From the NCBI RefSeq assembly GCF_037975245.1, contig NC_092583.1, positions 17,320,764-17,384,763 of the forward strand: 64,000 bases of DNA, read 5' to 3'. Each line of letters begins with the position of its first letter. The stretch's first letter is position 1. The DNA comes from Apostichopus japonicus. Its lineage: Eukaryota > Echinodermata > Holothuroidea > Aspidochirotida > Stichopodidae. The notes under the pieces are model-generated. The model was not told the DNA's origin, searched no databases, and saw nothing but the letters and a program-made list of their open reading frames with translations. Of this stretch, positions 1 through 12,600 are shown piece after piece. Position numbers and translations under genes: made by a program.

Positions 1-735
1 CCGTTGGTCAAAACGTCCCCGTTGGTCAAAACGTCCCCGTAAGTCAAAACGTCCCTGTCTATCACATTCATTCACAGTTGTGAATATATATTAATGTTAA
101 GTTATAATTTGGCTAAGTTATCGGCATACAAGTTGGATTACAGTCGCTAAATAAATCATGAAGGACTATATCGTTTAATTATATTTGGTATGAAAAAGGT
201 ATGCGCTATGTTTTTCAGTGAATTAACGAATTAAGGAAAACAAAAAATATGATACAAGAGGAATTAAAAAAGAATTTGGATGTGTATACTATACAATAGA
301 TATATCTATATAATATTTTAAATTGAGTGAAATCACTTATCGTTTATTTTTACGAAGTAAAATTTTGTCACGGGTACATGCCCCTGTTGATATTTGACAT
401 TTTGAATTATAGAATATATCGTTCGATTACCTTTAGTGTGGCAACGTTACATGTTTTACTAAAAAATTATACTCAAAAATGTTTCCGCCCTCATAACGGT
501 CAATTCCCACTCCTAAAAACTGTGTTTTCAACCTAAACTATACTTATCCTTACTCTTTGATTTAAACTAAAAACATCCACACTTGCATTCCAACTGATTA
601 TAAAAAGCGGGGACGTTTAGACACACGGGTACAATTTGACTGCGGGGACGTTTTGGTAAAAAGCGGGGACGTTTTGGTCTTAAAAATGCGGGGACGTTTT
701 GGTAAAGGGACGTTTTGGTAAAGGGACGTTTTGAC
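1..735. mobile_element. Inverted-repeat element with arrayed GGGGACGTTTTG ends
   Basis: The left edge carries about three copies of a ~18-bp unit containing CAAAACGTCCCC (1-55). The right edge (606-735) carries at least six copies of the reverse complement, GGGGACGTTTTG, with short variable spacers. Between them lie ~550 bp of AT-rich DNA with no meaningful reading frame. This layout, subterminal arrays in opposite orientation around a non-coding core, fits a non-autonomous DNA transposon (MITE-like). The left end may continue beyond the window, so the true terminus and any target-site duplication on that side cannot be seen. The family is not identified. Confidence 0.6.
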
Positions 736-950
736 TGGATACTTTTAGTTCTTACTTAGTCACCTGGCCTTTTCGGCAATTTCCCCCTCCCCCTACTTCG
801 GACCCGAACTTCGCATCCACACTTCCCCTCACCGCCGCCTCATAGGCTCAACCATAGATCAATGTTTTTGGCGTAATGTTTCGGAATGGTACGACTACGA
901 ATGTTATAATATGCTGACACTGAGGCCTAGAGTAGTACTAGTAGTATAGT

Positions 951-1436
951 CAGTATTGCGAAGTTCGCCATACTGCGAAGTTCGGGCACCCTAAGAAATA
1001 CACGATTTTCACCATGAAAACCTACAGGAAGAGCCAAATTTCACCAAAAAGTACGAAGCTACAGTTATTTTCTCTCCAAAATGACCCGTGTGCAAGAAAT
1101 TACTTACATATTTGTCAATAAAATGACGAAGATCTATGAAGTCTGTTATAATTACTGAAAGAGCAACAGCGCCACCAATTTTTACCAGCGCCACACTGTA
1201 GGTTGCGTGGCCGAAATTCGCAATACTCTAGCAAGAAATACCAGTTCCACAATCACGAAGAATCTTCTTGGAAAACAACGTGAAAACAGTTTGCAGGAAA
1301 GAAAGTTTGGCCGTGTATCGTACTATAACAAAATTCTCCCACCATATGAAGTATATTTTCTGGTGATTTAGACCAGAAGATTTAGTTTTGGGGTGTTTTA
1401 AGTCTTAAGTGGGCGAACTTCGAAGTCACCATCCTA
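951..1436. mobile_element. Possible second inverted-repeat element (GCGAAGTTCG ends)
   Basis: At 957-988 the motif GCGAAGTTCG occurs twice. Near 1413-1425 the opposite strand motif CGAACTTCG occurs, followed by ACCATCC. A weaker internal inverted copy (GAAATTCGCAATAC) lies near 1215-1228. The inner sequence is non-coding. This may be a small non-autonomous transposon, or a decayed one. Related sequence (CCGAACTTCGCATCC) lies at about 803-819, so the left boundary is uncertain. Confidence 0.35.
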
Positions 1437-2845
1437 TAACTAATACAAAGTAGCAGTTACATTATAATTAACGTTAGGCCTAGTTTCACGACAAAATTTG
1501 AAGTATAAATTTTCATTGAAAGAAGCTAACTTGTTTGTTTCGTGATACAGCTTTTCCATTTTCTTCGAAGTAATGATGAATAACAGATGTTTCTTTTGGA
1601 AATTAATTGGCTAAATGATCGCATTCGTCAAGTCAGCTGTGCTATTGTCTGACATTTCTGTGACATCAATCAGCGCAGCGGTACACGTAACCTTTAGAGA
1701 CGAAAAGATAAGTAATGATGAAATCTGTTTAAAATTCGGATTGTAACTAACGTTTCATCTACTCAATTAAGAACAACAAGTTTTCTCACAGCATGTGATA
1801 GTGTTTATAATTGATTATTATTGTTAATTACATTCCTTAATATTACATTATGTTTTATAACATACTTTATGTTTTACCAATCTGATTAAATTATGGCACC
1901 TGACAATAGTTTTCTAATCGGATAGGAGCCAACACCCAGGCAAAAACAATTTGGACTGAATGTACCGTTCCATCTCAGCGATCAAAACATTGGCGGTCTG
2001 GTTAAACCTAAAATGAAATGCCACTGTATATATTGAGGTAGATATGTTTTTTGGTTTATAGTTTCTCGTCTTGATGCAAAGCCTCTTAAGTCGTAGTTTT
2101 TGAGCCAGAGGCTTGATGGTCGTAGCACCGTTGTAAATGTATGTAATCTAGCTTACAAGTACAACCTGGCACTAGGCTAGCCCTACTCTGTTGTTACTGT
2201 AGGCCTAACGTTACAACCTAGCCCTGGTTTTGTTTAGGCCTACTTTCTACTTATCCTAACATAGCCCCTTTTAGTTTTAGACAGCGAGTAGGTTGAATGT
2301 GGTTTGACAAATATGTCTACGCATGAATAATATTTGTGCATTTGAACTACTGTACTGTAGAATCAGTATAGGGACTTAACCTTACCTATTGTGTTTGTCC
2401 AGATAGGCTAAAAATAACTTTGTAACTACTACTAGTAACAGCTACTACTACTATACTAGCCAATTGCATATATCTTGTCTTAAACTTTAAGTAGGAAGTC
2501 TGGGAACTCTATACCAATAGTTAATAACTTAATCAAAGATGCAAAGGCAGATTAAAATTGATAAATGTTTTCACAGGCAACTTTCTTGAATTTAAGGTTA
2601 ATTTAAAAAAAAATCTATCATGTTGTTTTATCTTAAAATAATCTTTGTCAATATGTTATCAAGTTTAACATTCAGGCATGGAAGCACATATCTGAAATGC
2701 AGTGAGACTTGGGTGGAAGATGGTAGGGTAGGGGGGGGGGGGTGGTGGTGTTGGGGGACCAAAACTTACAAAGTATTAGAGGGCTGCAATATGTATTTCT
2801 TGTTTGTCAGTTAAGGTGACTGTTGACTTCTATTCTCTTTCTCAG
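1437..2845. other. Upstream non-coding region and probable 5' intron of the zinc-finger gene
   Basis: I see no convincing coding sequence here. A run of 12 G lies at 2731-2742. Because a clear 3' splice site sits at 2844-2845, at least part of this stretch is probably an intron whose upstream non-coding exon I could not locate. No TATA box or other promoter can be assigned with confidence. Confidence 0.4.
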
Positions 2846-2888
2846 GTACTCAAAGTGAAGGTACCATACCAAGATACCTTAACACAAA
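2846..2888 (+). other. Probable 5'-UTR start of the zinc-finger coding exon
   Basis: A pyrimidine-rich tract ending in CTTTCTCAG (to 2845) is a strong 3' splice site. It would begin an exon at 2846, leaving a 43-base leader before the ATG at 2889. An in-frame TAA at 2880-2882 shows that the open frame does not extend upstream through this leader. Confidence 0.5.
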
Positions 2889-4670
2889 ATGGAATCAAAT
2901 GCTAAGAAGATAGAAGAAGCAAATTCTTCTTTTCTTGTGGTCAAGTCTGGTGTCGATATCATGAAAGATGCAATCTTCCAAGAGATAGTAACATGTGTGG
3001 AAAGCAATGGGATTATTTTAGCATTACTAGAAGGTAGCAAAGAAGAGACTGTATTACAGCAAATCGTGGATACCTTGCACAAAGTTCGGGTGCTTGGTTT
3101 GACACACGATGCGTGCAGGATATTGGTGTCACATGATCAGATGGCCACCAATGAGGAAAAACAGGCATCCTCTATGAAACGTGACACAGAAACGACGAAC
3201 TTGATGGCCCCTTCTACTGCCGATAGGAGCCAACAAAACATTTCATCACACATTACTTTAGAAGAGGGAGTAAGAAATGCTTTATTTGGAGAGATTGTGC
3301 AATCTATTGCTAAGAATGAGTGCTCCCTAATCATGGCTACTGGTTTAAAATCAGACGAGACACTGCAAACTGCTCTGGAGGTTCTTGGTAATGCATGCAT
3401 TATTTATCTAGCACCAGATGCTTGTGAGGTGTTGTTAGTTAATAGACTAAAACCGAGCAAAAAGAAGTCAACGAGTCGATCAAGATCGGCTGGAAAATCT
3501 CTTGCACAGGAGAAGACATGTCACATATGCCAAAAACAGTTTAGCAAGAGAAGTGGCTTGCTCACACACCAAAAAGCATTCCATGATAAATTCCTCCCTC
3601 ATAAGTGTGATTTATGCAATAAAGCATTTGTGTATCCCAAGGAACTCAGGATGCATAAGTTATCACACACTGGAGAACGGCCTTATCACTGCGACATCTG
3701 TAATAAAGGTTTCATTGCTCGCAAAGATGTACAGAGACACCAGCCAGTGCACACGGGTGAAAGAGCTTTCGTCTGTCAGATTTGCAAAGCAACATTTGCC
3801 CATAAAGCCAACTTGGATCGCCACGTTAAGAGCAAACATGAGGGTAGGAGGCCATATGTTTGTTCATTATGTGTAGATAAAAAGTACTGCGATAGAGGTG
3901 GTTTACGTAAACATCTAGCGTCAGTCCACAGAATATTTGATGTTCCGAGGAAGAAGGTCGTTCACAGAATGATCCCCTCGGAGGAAATTGTGAGAGACTC
4001 GCTCAGAATCAGTCATTTGCAAAGTCTGGGTGAAAACTATGACATGGGCCAAACTACAGATTTAATCCACACTGAGGCCTTTACAACAAACCATAATGTA
4101 GCTCTAACAGGAGAGACGGTCATTCTGGGAGAACTTGATGTGTCAGCAGCAACAGTGGTAGAGGAGGCGTCCAAAAATTTATCAACCTCCTCTGACCATG
4201 TCAATCCAGACTCTGCAGTCCACATTCTTAGTGACACTCATATTGTTGAGAGTGCTTCCAAAATTCTGCAGCAGTTGAGCCAGAACATAGCAGAGTTGAG
4301 TGAAAACCAATCTGCTCACCAAACTTTGCAACTTAGACTAAATGACTCTGGAGGACAAAACATTCCAGGTAAACCCAATATGGCTCCTACCATGGTAAAA
4401 ACCAGTGGAGAACTGTTGACAACCCAAACAATAACGGAGCAGTCCGATGAAGCTCTCATCAACATAGCATTCACTGATCCCAAATTCAGTGTCGAAACAT
4501 CCTCAAAGGACTCTGAAATAAATCTACTCACTGGAAACTGGAAATCTTCTACAAATTCCCTCAGTGAAGAAGATAGGAATACGTCAGAAACAAATGTTAA
4601 TACTGAACAATTGAACAAGTTAGAGGACATACAGACAGCGCTGCAAATTGTTGAGAGTCCGTCATCTTAA
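2889..4670 (+). CDS. C2H2 zinc-finger protein with two N-terminal repeats (593 aa)
   Basis: This is probably a nuclear DNA-binding regulator. Five C2H2 fingers lie at about residues 211-347. The first begins CHICQ at residue 211, and linkers such as HTGERP and HTGERA join fingers 2-4. The fifth is atypical (CSLC, then CDRGGLRKHLASVH). A basic Lys/Arg/Ser stretch (~190-205) just before the fingers could be a nuclear localisation signal. Residues ~26-84 and ~129-187 are two related copies of one segment: both have a [K/R]-x-A-[I/L]-F-x-EIV start and end in [H/P]DAC-x-[I/V]L[V/L]. I do not recognise this as a named domain (not BTB, SCAN, KRAB or ZAD by eye). Residues ~350-593 are Ser/Thr/Asn/Glu-rich and probably disordered. 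The start is well supported by an in-frame stop three codons upstream. The coding part is a single exon. The nearest family is unknown to me. Confidence 0.9.
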   Translation: MESNAKKIEEANSSFLVVKSGVDIMKDAIFQEIVTCVESNGIILALLEGSKEETVLQQIVDTLHKVRVLGLTHDACRILVSHDQMATNEEKQASSMKRDTETTNLMAPSTADRSQQNISSHITLEEGVRNALFGEIVQSIAKNECSLIMATGLKSDETLQTALEVLGNACIIYLAPDACEVLLVNRLKPSKKKSTSRSRSAGKSLAQEKTCHICQKQFSKRSGLLTHQKAFHDKFLPHKCDLCNKAFVYPKELRMHKLSHTGERPYHCDICNKGFIARKDVQRHQPVHTGERAFVCQICKATFAHKANLDRHVKSKHEGRRPYVCSLCVDKKYCDRGGLRKHLASVHRIFDVPRKKVVHRMIPSEEIVRDSLRISHLQSLGENYDMGQTTDLIHTEAFTTNHNVALTGETVILGELDVSAATVVEEASKNLSTSSDHVNPDSAVHILSDTHIVESASKILQQLSQNIAELSENQSAHQTLQLRLNDSGGQNIPGKPNMAPTMVKTSGELLTTQTITEQSDEALINIAFTDPKFSVETSSKDSEINLLTGNWKSSTNSLSEEDRNTSETNVNTEQLNKLEDIQTALQIVESPSS

Positions 4671-6638
4671 ATTAGCAATCAAGATTGACATGTAAAGTCT
4701 CCCTGATGGCTCCCTAGAATGATGACCCTTTTATAGGAACAATGTCATTTTTGCAGTTTGGGAGTTTGCAAATGAGAACCATGTGCTGTTCTTTGCATCC
4801 TTCTTTGACAATTCTTCACATAAAAAAATCTCCATTTTTCAATAAAAGGTACTACTTCTGTTCATAAGCTATTTACATTTTGCATTCCACTTCCAGTACA
4901 GTAACATGAGGTTACACAATATCTTACATAGGAATTGACCAATGTTATAATAAATACTGAATTGTGGGTCATTCAGATTGTGTATTCATGAAGGTGCTCA
5001 TTATAATTAATGTCCCATGGCTCTCTTGATGGTCAGAAAATTGAGGTCAAGGGTCAGATGTGATCACATTCTGTTTGTTTCATTGAAAAGTTTTCAAAGA
5101 GCTCCTTGAACTGCAGAAATGACTTGCTCTTGACTACGTCATCAGGAATCATTTCTGGGTAAAATTATAAACTGCAATTTACGACTTGTGCTTCAGCCTT
5201 TTAACTGAAACAAAATAGTTTTAAATATGTAACGTTTAAGGTATTTGTCTGATGTAGACTAGGATCACTTTAACTTGTCAAAATTCAAAAAGAAATTTTA
5301 CCTATCATAGGACAAAGGCTATGTAACTACAAATCAAATAAACAAGACTTTCTGTGTAATGGTAATGCTCACAGCATTTTAAGTGAATATTAATATGTAA
5401 TATGTCACATACATGTAGTGCTAGTATGTACTACTTTATTTGCTATTGCTAGTTGATCAATGTTGCGATACTATTTCACGGTAAATATACCATACCATAG
5501 CAACATTGTTCACCTTGACTAATCAAGGGCCTATTCAAGAAATGAGCTAAGTATGAAACATTCATCAATATGCTATTTGAATGGCATGAATACTAACCTA
5601 AACAGTATGTTGTGCAACAAACTGAGTAAAGCAGAGAGAAGCAATTTTGATGAATTACTCGCTTATTAACAATATAATAATGTAGGAGGCCGCCTTAGTT
5701 TGATCAGTTGCATTGTTACTTTGAATAATAAAATTGGGAAGTTTTGCAAAAATACTGACCAACTAAGAAAATATGCTTTGTCACATCCATTAGGTTTATT
5801 CTGCTTAGCTATCTTTCAATTATAAATGTGTTGCTGGTTAATAAATGAAATAAAAAATCAAATAACCTGTGTCAGTATTATTTAATTATTTCCTTTAATT
5901 ATTACTTCAAGTAATGAAAAACTTCATGGTCTCTTTTGTAGTATAAAAATTAAAATTCATGAAATGAAGAATGAAATTTGCAATGTTTAGGTGGTATAAT
6001 TTATTCAATTTGTATAAGAGTTTAAAGGATGAGACAACAATATCTTAAACTTTGTGTATCTTAAAAACTTTTGTTGTCATGTAAACTGATTTCTCCATAA
6101 ATACTGGCTAAGTAAATAAAGTGAGCAGAAGGACACAAAACTGGTTAAAAATGAGAATTTAAGGCCATATAACTTTAATTTCACATGATGGTCACTCAAT
6201 GCTTAACTTTACCTATCCAGTTTACAGTCTGTCTCAAGCATTTTATCGTCTAAGATAACACTCCTCAAATTTAAAATGCCAAGTTTAAATCTCAATATTC
6301 AGAGACTTCAAATTTAACACTCCTCAATATCTGTAAATATTAAGATATTGGTTGGACCTGACCTTTAGCTATTTTAGCAGGGCCATCATTAATACCGACG
6401 TACATTTCTGGTCACTTCTTTGCAGTCGTAGTGCCGTTACAGAGGTCTGCCCTCTATCACATAGGGCAACATGGGTCTTCTTTTCTATTTTGAATTCTTT
6501 TGCTTTATATGAATAAATAACCATGTTTGAAGTGTGATAACTGGCTTCAAAGTCACTGCTCAGCAGTATAATATGGCTTCAAATATCCCTTCAAGTTCAA
6601 CAAAAATGATCACTTGTTCAGCCCTGCAACTTGGCACA
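4671..6638. other. Space between two convergent genes (3' UTRs)
   Basis: This AT-rich interval separates the zinc-finger stop codon from the AP4B1 stop codon on the other strand. It should contain both 3' UTRs. A perfect direct-repeat-1 half-site pair (AGGTCA A GGGTCA) lies at 5044-5056. A TTTATT (AATAAA on the minus strand) near 6000 is a possible AP4B1 poly(A) signal. No other gene is visible. Confidence 0.5.
4841..4846 (+). terminator. Candidate poly(A) signal of the zinc-finger gene
   Basis: The first AATAAA lies 171 bases after the stop codon. Several more AATAAA motifs follow within 1.2 kb, so which one is used is not settled by sequence alone. Confidence 0.4.
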
Positions 6639-9600
6639 TCATTTTCCTATTCGTGAAATAACTTCTTGTAAAAATCCTTGAAATTCTCTTCTGGCAAATG
6701 AATTGTCTGTGGTGCATTTCATGGTTATTTCTGCACTAACATCATCTTCACTGTTTAACACTACCTCCAATAGAAAGACAGCTTCAGTATTGTTATCCTG
6801 TAAAATAAAAACAGATAAACAAATAAAACCAGACAGATAGCTAGATAAATAAATAAATGGATGGATGAATGAACAAATGACTAAACTTCAACTCAATGTC
6901 ATTGTGTCAATTTTAAATTGTGAAAGCTTTCCTTGTTGGGGGCACTCATTTGCCAGACAATCTTTTATTTGTAAATTCTGTTACCCATGCTGTTCGATTG
7001 GTGTGAGTTCATGACAAATGCAAAAGGTTTCCCAAAGTCTCCCAAAACAAATCCAATAAACAAGTCACTGACTGCTTACTCGATCAGGAAACCAACAATA
7101 ACGACTTCAGTATTTAGTGAAATTGAATGAATTCTGTCAAATTTGAAATTTCAACAGCTTCTATAACACAGTTCAAATGTAGAACTACACTTTTCCTGCA
7201 AACTATACAGTGATACTGATTTTTCTGGTATTTGCATAAACTAACAAAACTACATAAACAGAGAGAGCTGATAAAGTCACTACAAACCTTTGCAAACAAG
7301 AAAGCCCTCCATGGAAAGGTGCCTTCAGGTGTTGATGCCATTGTGCTGATGCCTTCAGTCTCCAGAGCATCAAGAAGAGCTGTGATTTGTAGGTTTGTTG
7401 TGAATGATTTCAATTCACTGAAAGAAAGGCACATCATAGTATGTAACTCAGAAATTTAGCACAAGAAATATCACAAAAGACAACAAACTGATGACCTGCA
7501 GTAGAAAGGCCTGCTAGTAGAGGGAAGGGGAGGGGATGAGAGGGGGGTCTATAACATTTAGGGGTTTGTCCAAGCACTCCAATTATGAGGTGAAACAACA
7601 TGACAACATATATAATGTACTACACCACTAGAGTACCCCACCTCTTCCTCCAATGGTCTCCCTCCAGTCAGAAAACTTGTGTCCACTTTAACTTATATTC
7701 TGAGTAATCTCTCACAATTAAACAAAACCCAAAATGATTTATAAGAAAGGAAATGACCACCGAAGAGGACTTTTTATACCCTAACAAAACTGTGGATAGT
7801 TGCTTTTAAAATATCCATGGTGTAAACATCATATTCATACAGTACAACAAGTTAAATCTTAGTGTCCCACGAGTTATAAGAGATACAAATACGGCGACCT
7901 ATGTCAAGTGACTTACATTGCCTGTAGTGTGGTCCACTTTGATTCAAATTCCTCAGGTGACACAGAAAATGACTTGTCTAATTCTATACTACTGCCCTCA
8001 TCTTCTGCCCTTTGTTCAGTTGTCTCTTCTTCAGCTGGTTGGTTGGCAACGGAAGACAGTGGTACTCTCAATGTTTCCAAGGATTCTCTAGTTTCTTCCA
8101 GTTCATTTGAAAGATCATTAAGAGGACTTTCACCTTTGACCTCTCCATCTTGTGTTACTGCTGTTATATCGATGAGCTGACCTTCTACTGGTGATGACGG
8201 TGTTTCAGTCATGTCACTTTGAGTTATGTGATCTTGTAGGACTTCATCATCTTGTATCGTCCATTTCTTCTTTGAATCTGTTTAGGAATGAAGATTGTAC
8301 TGCTCAGTATGTACTGCTCAGTTCCAAAATTTGGAAGTACCTGATTTGTCTGCAGGGGATCGGTGGTGGCACAACAGGTTACCTGGACTACAACATACAA
8401 TTAATATGCTCCACTCAAAAGACTTAGATTTTAATCATCTCCAGACAATGTCAGTACAAAAATAAAGGAAATCACAGATATGGCTACATCTAAACAAAGA
8501 CAATTTTACATGTCCTCCATGTATGCATCAACAATCATTGTGTGATGTGTACGTGCTTATCCAACTGAAATCTATACATGAGTAGGGAAAGAGCATACCC
8601 CTGTCTGTGAGTTGGTTGTAAGGATGGACTGAGGACATCTGTGTATGCAAACCACACAACTCACTCATACCCCTGTCTGTGAGTTGGTTGTAAGGATGGA
8701 CCGAGGATGTCTGTGTATGCCAACCACACAGCTCTCTCAAACCCCTGTCTGTGAGTTGGTTGTAAGGATGGACTTACGACGTCTGTGTATGCCAACCACA
8801 CAACTCCCTCATACCCCTGTCTGTGTGTTGGTTGTAAGGATGGACTGAGGACATCTGTGTATGCCAACCACACAACTCCCTCATACCCCTGTCTGTGAGT
8901 TGGTTGTAAGGATGGACTGAGGACGTCTGTGTATGCCAACCACACAACTCCCTCATACCCCTGTCTGTGAGTTGGTTGTAAGGATGGACTGAGGACGTTT
9001 GTGTATGCCAACCACACAGTACCCTCATACCCCTGTCTGTGAGTCGGTTGTAAGGATGGACTGAGGACATCTGTGTATGCCAACCACACAGCTCTCTCAA
9101 ACCCCTGTCTGTGAGTTGGTTGTAAGGATGGACTTAGGACGTCTGTGTATGCCAACCACACAACTCCCTCATACCCCTGTCTGTGTGTTGGTTGTAAGGA
9201 TGGACTGAGGACATCTGTGTATGCCAACCACACAACTCCCTCATACCCCTGTCTGTGAGTTGGTTGTAAGGATGGAATGAGGACGTCTGTGTATGCAAAC
9301 CACACAACTCCCTCATACCCCTGTCTGTGAGTTGGTTGTAAGGATGGACTGAGGACGTTTGTGTATGCCAACCACACAGTACCCTCATACCCCTGTCTGT
9401 GAGTCAGTTGTAAGGATGGACTGAGGACATCTGTGTATGCCAACCACACAACTCCCTCATAACCCTGTCTGTGAGTTGGTTGTAAGGATGGACTGAGGAC
9501 GTTTGTGTATGCCAACCACACAGTACCCTCATACCCCTGTCTGTGAGTTGGTTTTAAGGATGGACTGAGGACATCTGTGTATGCCAACCACACAACTCCC

Positions 9601-12600
9601 TCTGACAACCATCTTACATCACAACAATAGCCTGACCTGTAGTTTTACCTCAATATTTCTCCAGGCTAGATTATTGACAAAGGTTTATTTAATATAGTAA
9701 TGGTAATATAACTCACTGACAAATAGTTTCACAGAGTTGAGAATTGGTGGTGAACTTTTCTCTGATATAATTTCATATGATTGGTCGATTTGAGTTCTTG
9801 CTGAGAAAATAACTTCTTTGGCCTTCAAAAGAAAGAAAATAAAACAATGCCATCTTCAAATTAAGGTTAAATCTGCAGTATAAGTACCATATCAAGGCCC
9901 TTAGTTGGCTGTTTAATGCATTCTAAGAACAGGAATTTGATTTCTCTATTAATTGCATATAATTAACAGCAAAGTTGGTGTTACTTTCAATTGCTTAACA
10001 AATAACCTCTGACATAAAGACAGATAGATCTTGTGATGATCTGATAATAAAGTTTAAGTTTAAATAATTTGGAGTCATCAGTGAGTCTAAAAACGAGTCA
10101 AAATTATCAGTTTTCTTTGGTTAGGGGTTAGGGTTAGGGTTAGTTTTATCAGTTTTCTTTCATATACAGAGCACGAATTTATTAATATTTTAAAATCCTT
10201 ACCATATTTACATCTTCACTCAAAAGTCGGTAGTATATTTGGCCCTTGTCTCTTAAATGCAAATCATCTTGACTTTCTGTTCGAGAATTTGAAAATGAAA
10301 GAAAATGAAAATAAATCACTTTACATGCAAAACTACAAGACTGTTTACAATATCACATTCCATGAATCATGACAAGGTGTTAACAGTCTGAAATACAAGA
10401 TACCATCGTGGGCCTATGAAGCATAGAAACGAAAAGGAAAATGTTTAAAGATATCCAATCGTATGGTAACCCGGTACTTAGAGCACTCACCTACACAAAA
10501 CTCCAGAAGTTTTCCCAGCATATCTTGGCATTCAGCTGGTCTGGAGAAGAACAGCTTGGTGGTAGCAGTCAGAAGATTGCTCAGGATAAGAGGGCGCTGA
10601 ATATCCTCCAGATTATCAATCATCGACTCCAGCAGATATGGAGCATCGGGGAGATTCTGAAAAAATAAAGTATTTTGTGAGCTGTCTGCATAACTGCACC
10701 TTAGAGCAAGCTTTAAACACAAACATTGGCAGACTAAGCCATCAGAGAATGTGGAATTTTAAAGTTAATCCAAATAGCAAAGTTTGTTTAATGACCAATG
10801 CTAGGTATGACATATGGATCTTACTTTATATGAAGAGGTTTCCCTTCGGGACAAAACCCAAGGATAATTGTAGTTGCCAGACAACACATTAGTTCATCTC
10901 AAACCACTGACAACTCAGCAAAGCTCAGTTTAAATATCCAGCCAGTTTTGACAATTCTGTATGCTTTAATAGTACCACTCCATAGAGCAATTTTTTGTCA
11001 CACTTTTAACTAATAATAGAAACAATTGTAAACCTTTATTTATGAGAAACAGGATGCTGATATTGCCAATATTCTAACTACAAGTGCTGCTTAGAAGCAG
11101 AACTGAAAATGACATATAGAAATTTTGTTATCCCAACTGGGTGATACATCTTAATGTTTCACTGACGAGCAAAAGCATTTGTGTGTTTAAAAGAACATTA
11201 GCAATCTCAACAGTAAATGAGTAGAAAGTGTATAAAACCCAAACTGATTTTACATGGCTGTAATTTGACATTCCCACAATCATAATGAAGCCACTTATTA
11301 TTACTTTCATGCTTTCATGCTTTGCCTGATCAACTGAGCTATATGGTATTTCAGATAACATATTCTAACATCAAACTTATTATACTTCAACATCCAAACT
11401 GGTCAATTGTGACACAGAATGAAATAAACCAACAAGTCATGTTTGGAGTGTGCACGATATTTACCAGAGCATGTCCAAAGTGACCACTTACCTTTCCGTG
11501 TTCTCCTATGATCCATAACATAGCTATCTTCCCCCTCTGATCCTCCACCCTTGACCACAGCGATGGGATCGCCTCAAAAACATCTGAGATGAATTGTTCA
11601 AATGGCTCCGAATCTAATAAGTCTGCAAAAGAAGAAATCTTTGCAGCTCAATATTTATTTTGAAAAAAAAGAGATTAAACAGATTTCTGAAGGGCAAACC
11701 TCACATTGTGTTGTGCATTTTCATTGCACTGTGGCCATTTTAGCATATCCAGCAAGTCTGGAATCACTCATTATTTAGTCCCTAAATCAGGTACTTTAGC
11801 ACTTTCAGGGCTACTCTGAGACAGAAACAAGTCATGCATGTTTGGTTCATTAACACCTCACAATAATCTACTCTCAGGAGGTGATATAGCCCACCATGCA
11901 TAGGCGTAGGAGGCAGGGGGGCTTGGGGGCTGCAGCCACCCCCCAACCAAATATTTTTGTGAAAATTTGGCAATATGCTGAGAATTTTTCGGGCACTGAA
12001 AGAAAAATAAATTGCAATGATGTAGCTAAAGGAAATCAATAATTTAAAAAAAATTATTAGAAGCATAGTAGTGGTCTGATAAAAAACATCCCCCAACTGA
12101 ACCATTTCCCTGAACTGCTGATGGGACATGGTGCCATGGCCTCACCCCATCCCCCTTTGGGCATGCCACATTACACCCCACCATGTCAATACTCTAATGG
12201 TGTTTCTGTGCAAGTGTTGAAGCATGACCAGGTTACCTTTGAGGGCACTGAGTGCACAGCCGGCCACTCGATCCACCTCCAATAAATAGAGTAATATTTT
12301 GATAGCTGGCGTAGAATACTTCTCTTTCTTGGTTGCTATGGCAGAAACTGCTGAAATGGCTTTATCTGACACTTCAGGTGAAAGGTCAAGACAATGGGAA
12401 CTGTAATAATAATTTTAAGAAATGTCACGGTGTAAAATGGCAGCACTAATCTAGGAAATAATGAAACTATCAAGTTTAACAAATAGGTATGCTGCTACCA
12501 CCGGAGAAGATAATATAACTTAACAAAGAAACAGAAAAGGCTGTTTACCTTAAATATTAAATTAATCTCTAATCATACTTAAAGGCATTACTTTCATTAC

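Noticed and set aside
3502-3876. 124-residue second plus-strand frame within the zinc-finger gene
   Set aside because: Out-of-frame shadow of the C2H2 repeat. The other frame contains the conserved fingers.
8661-9608. 315-residue open frame on the minus strand with 24-residue repeats
   Set aside because: It is produced by a minisatellite whose 72-base period is divisible by three. It lies wholly within an AP4B1 intron and has no credible start or conserved domain.
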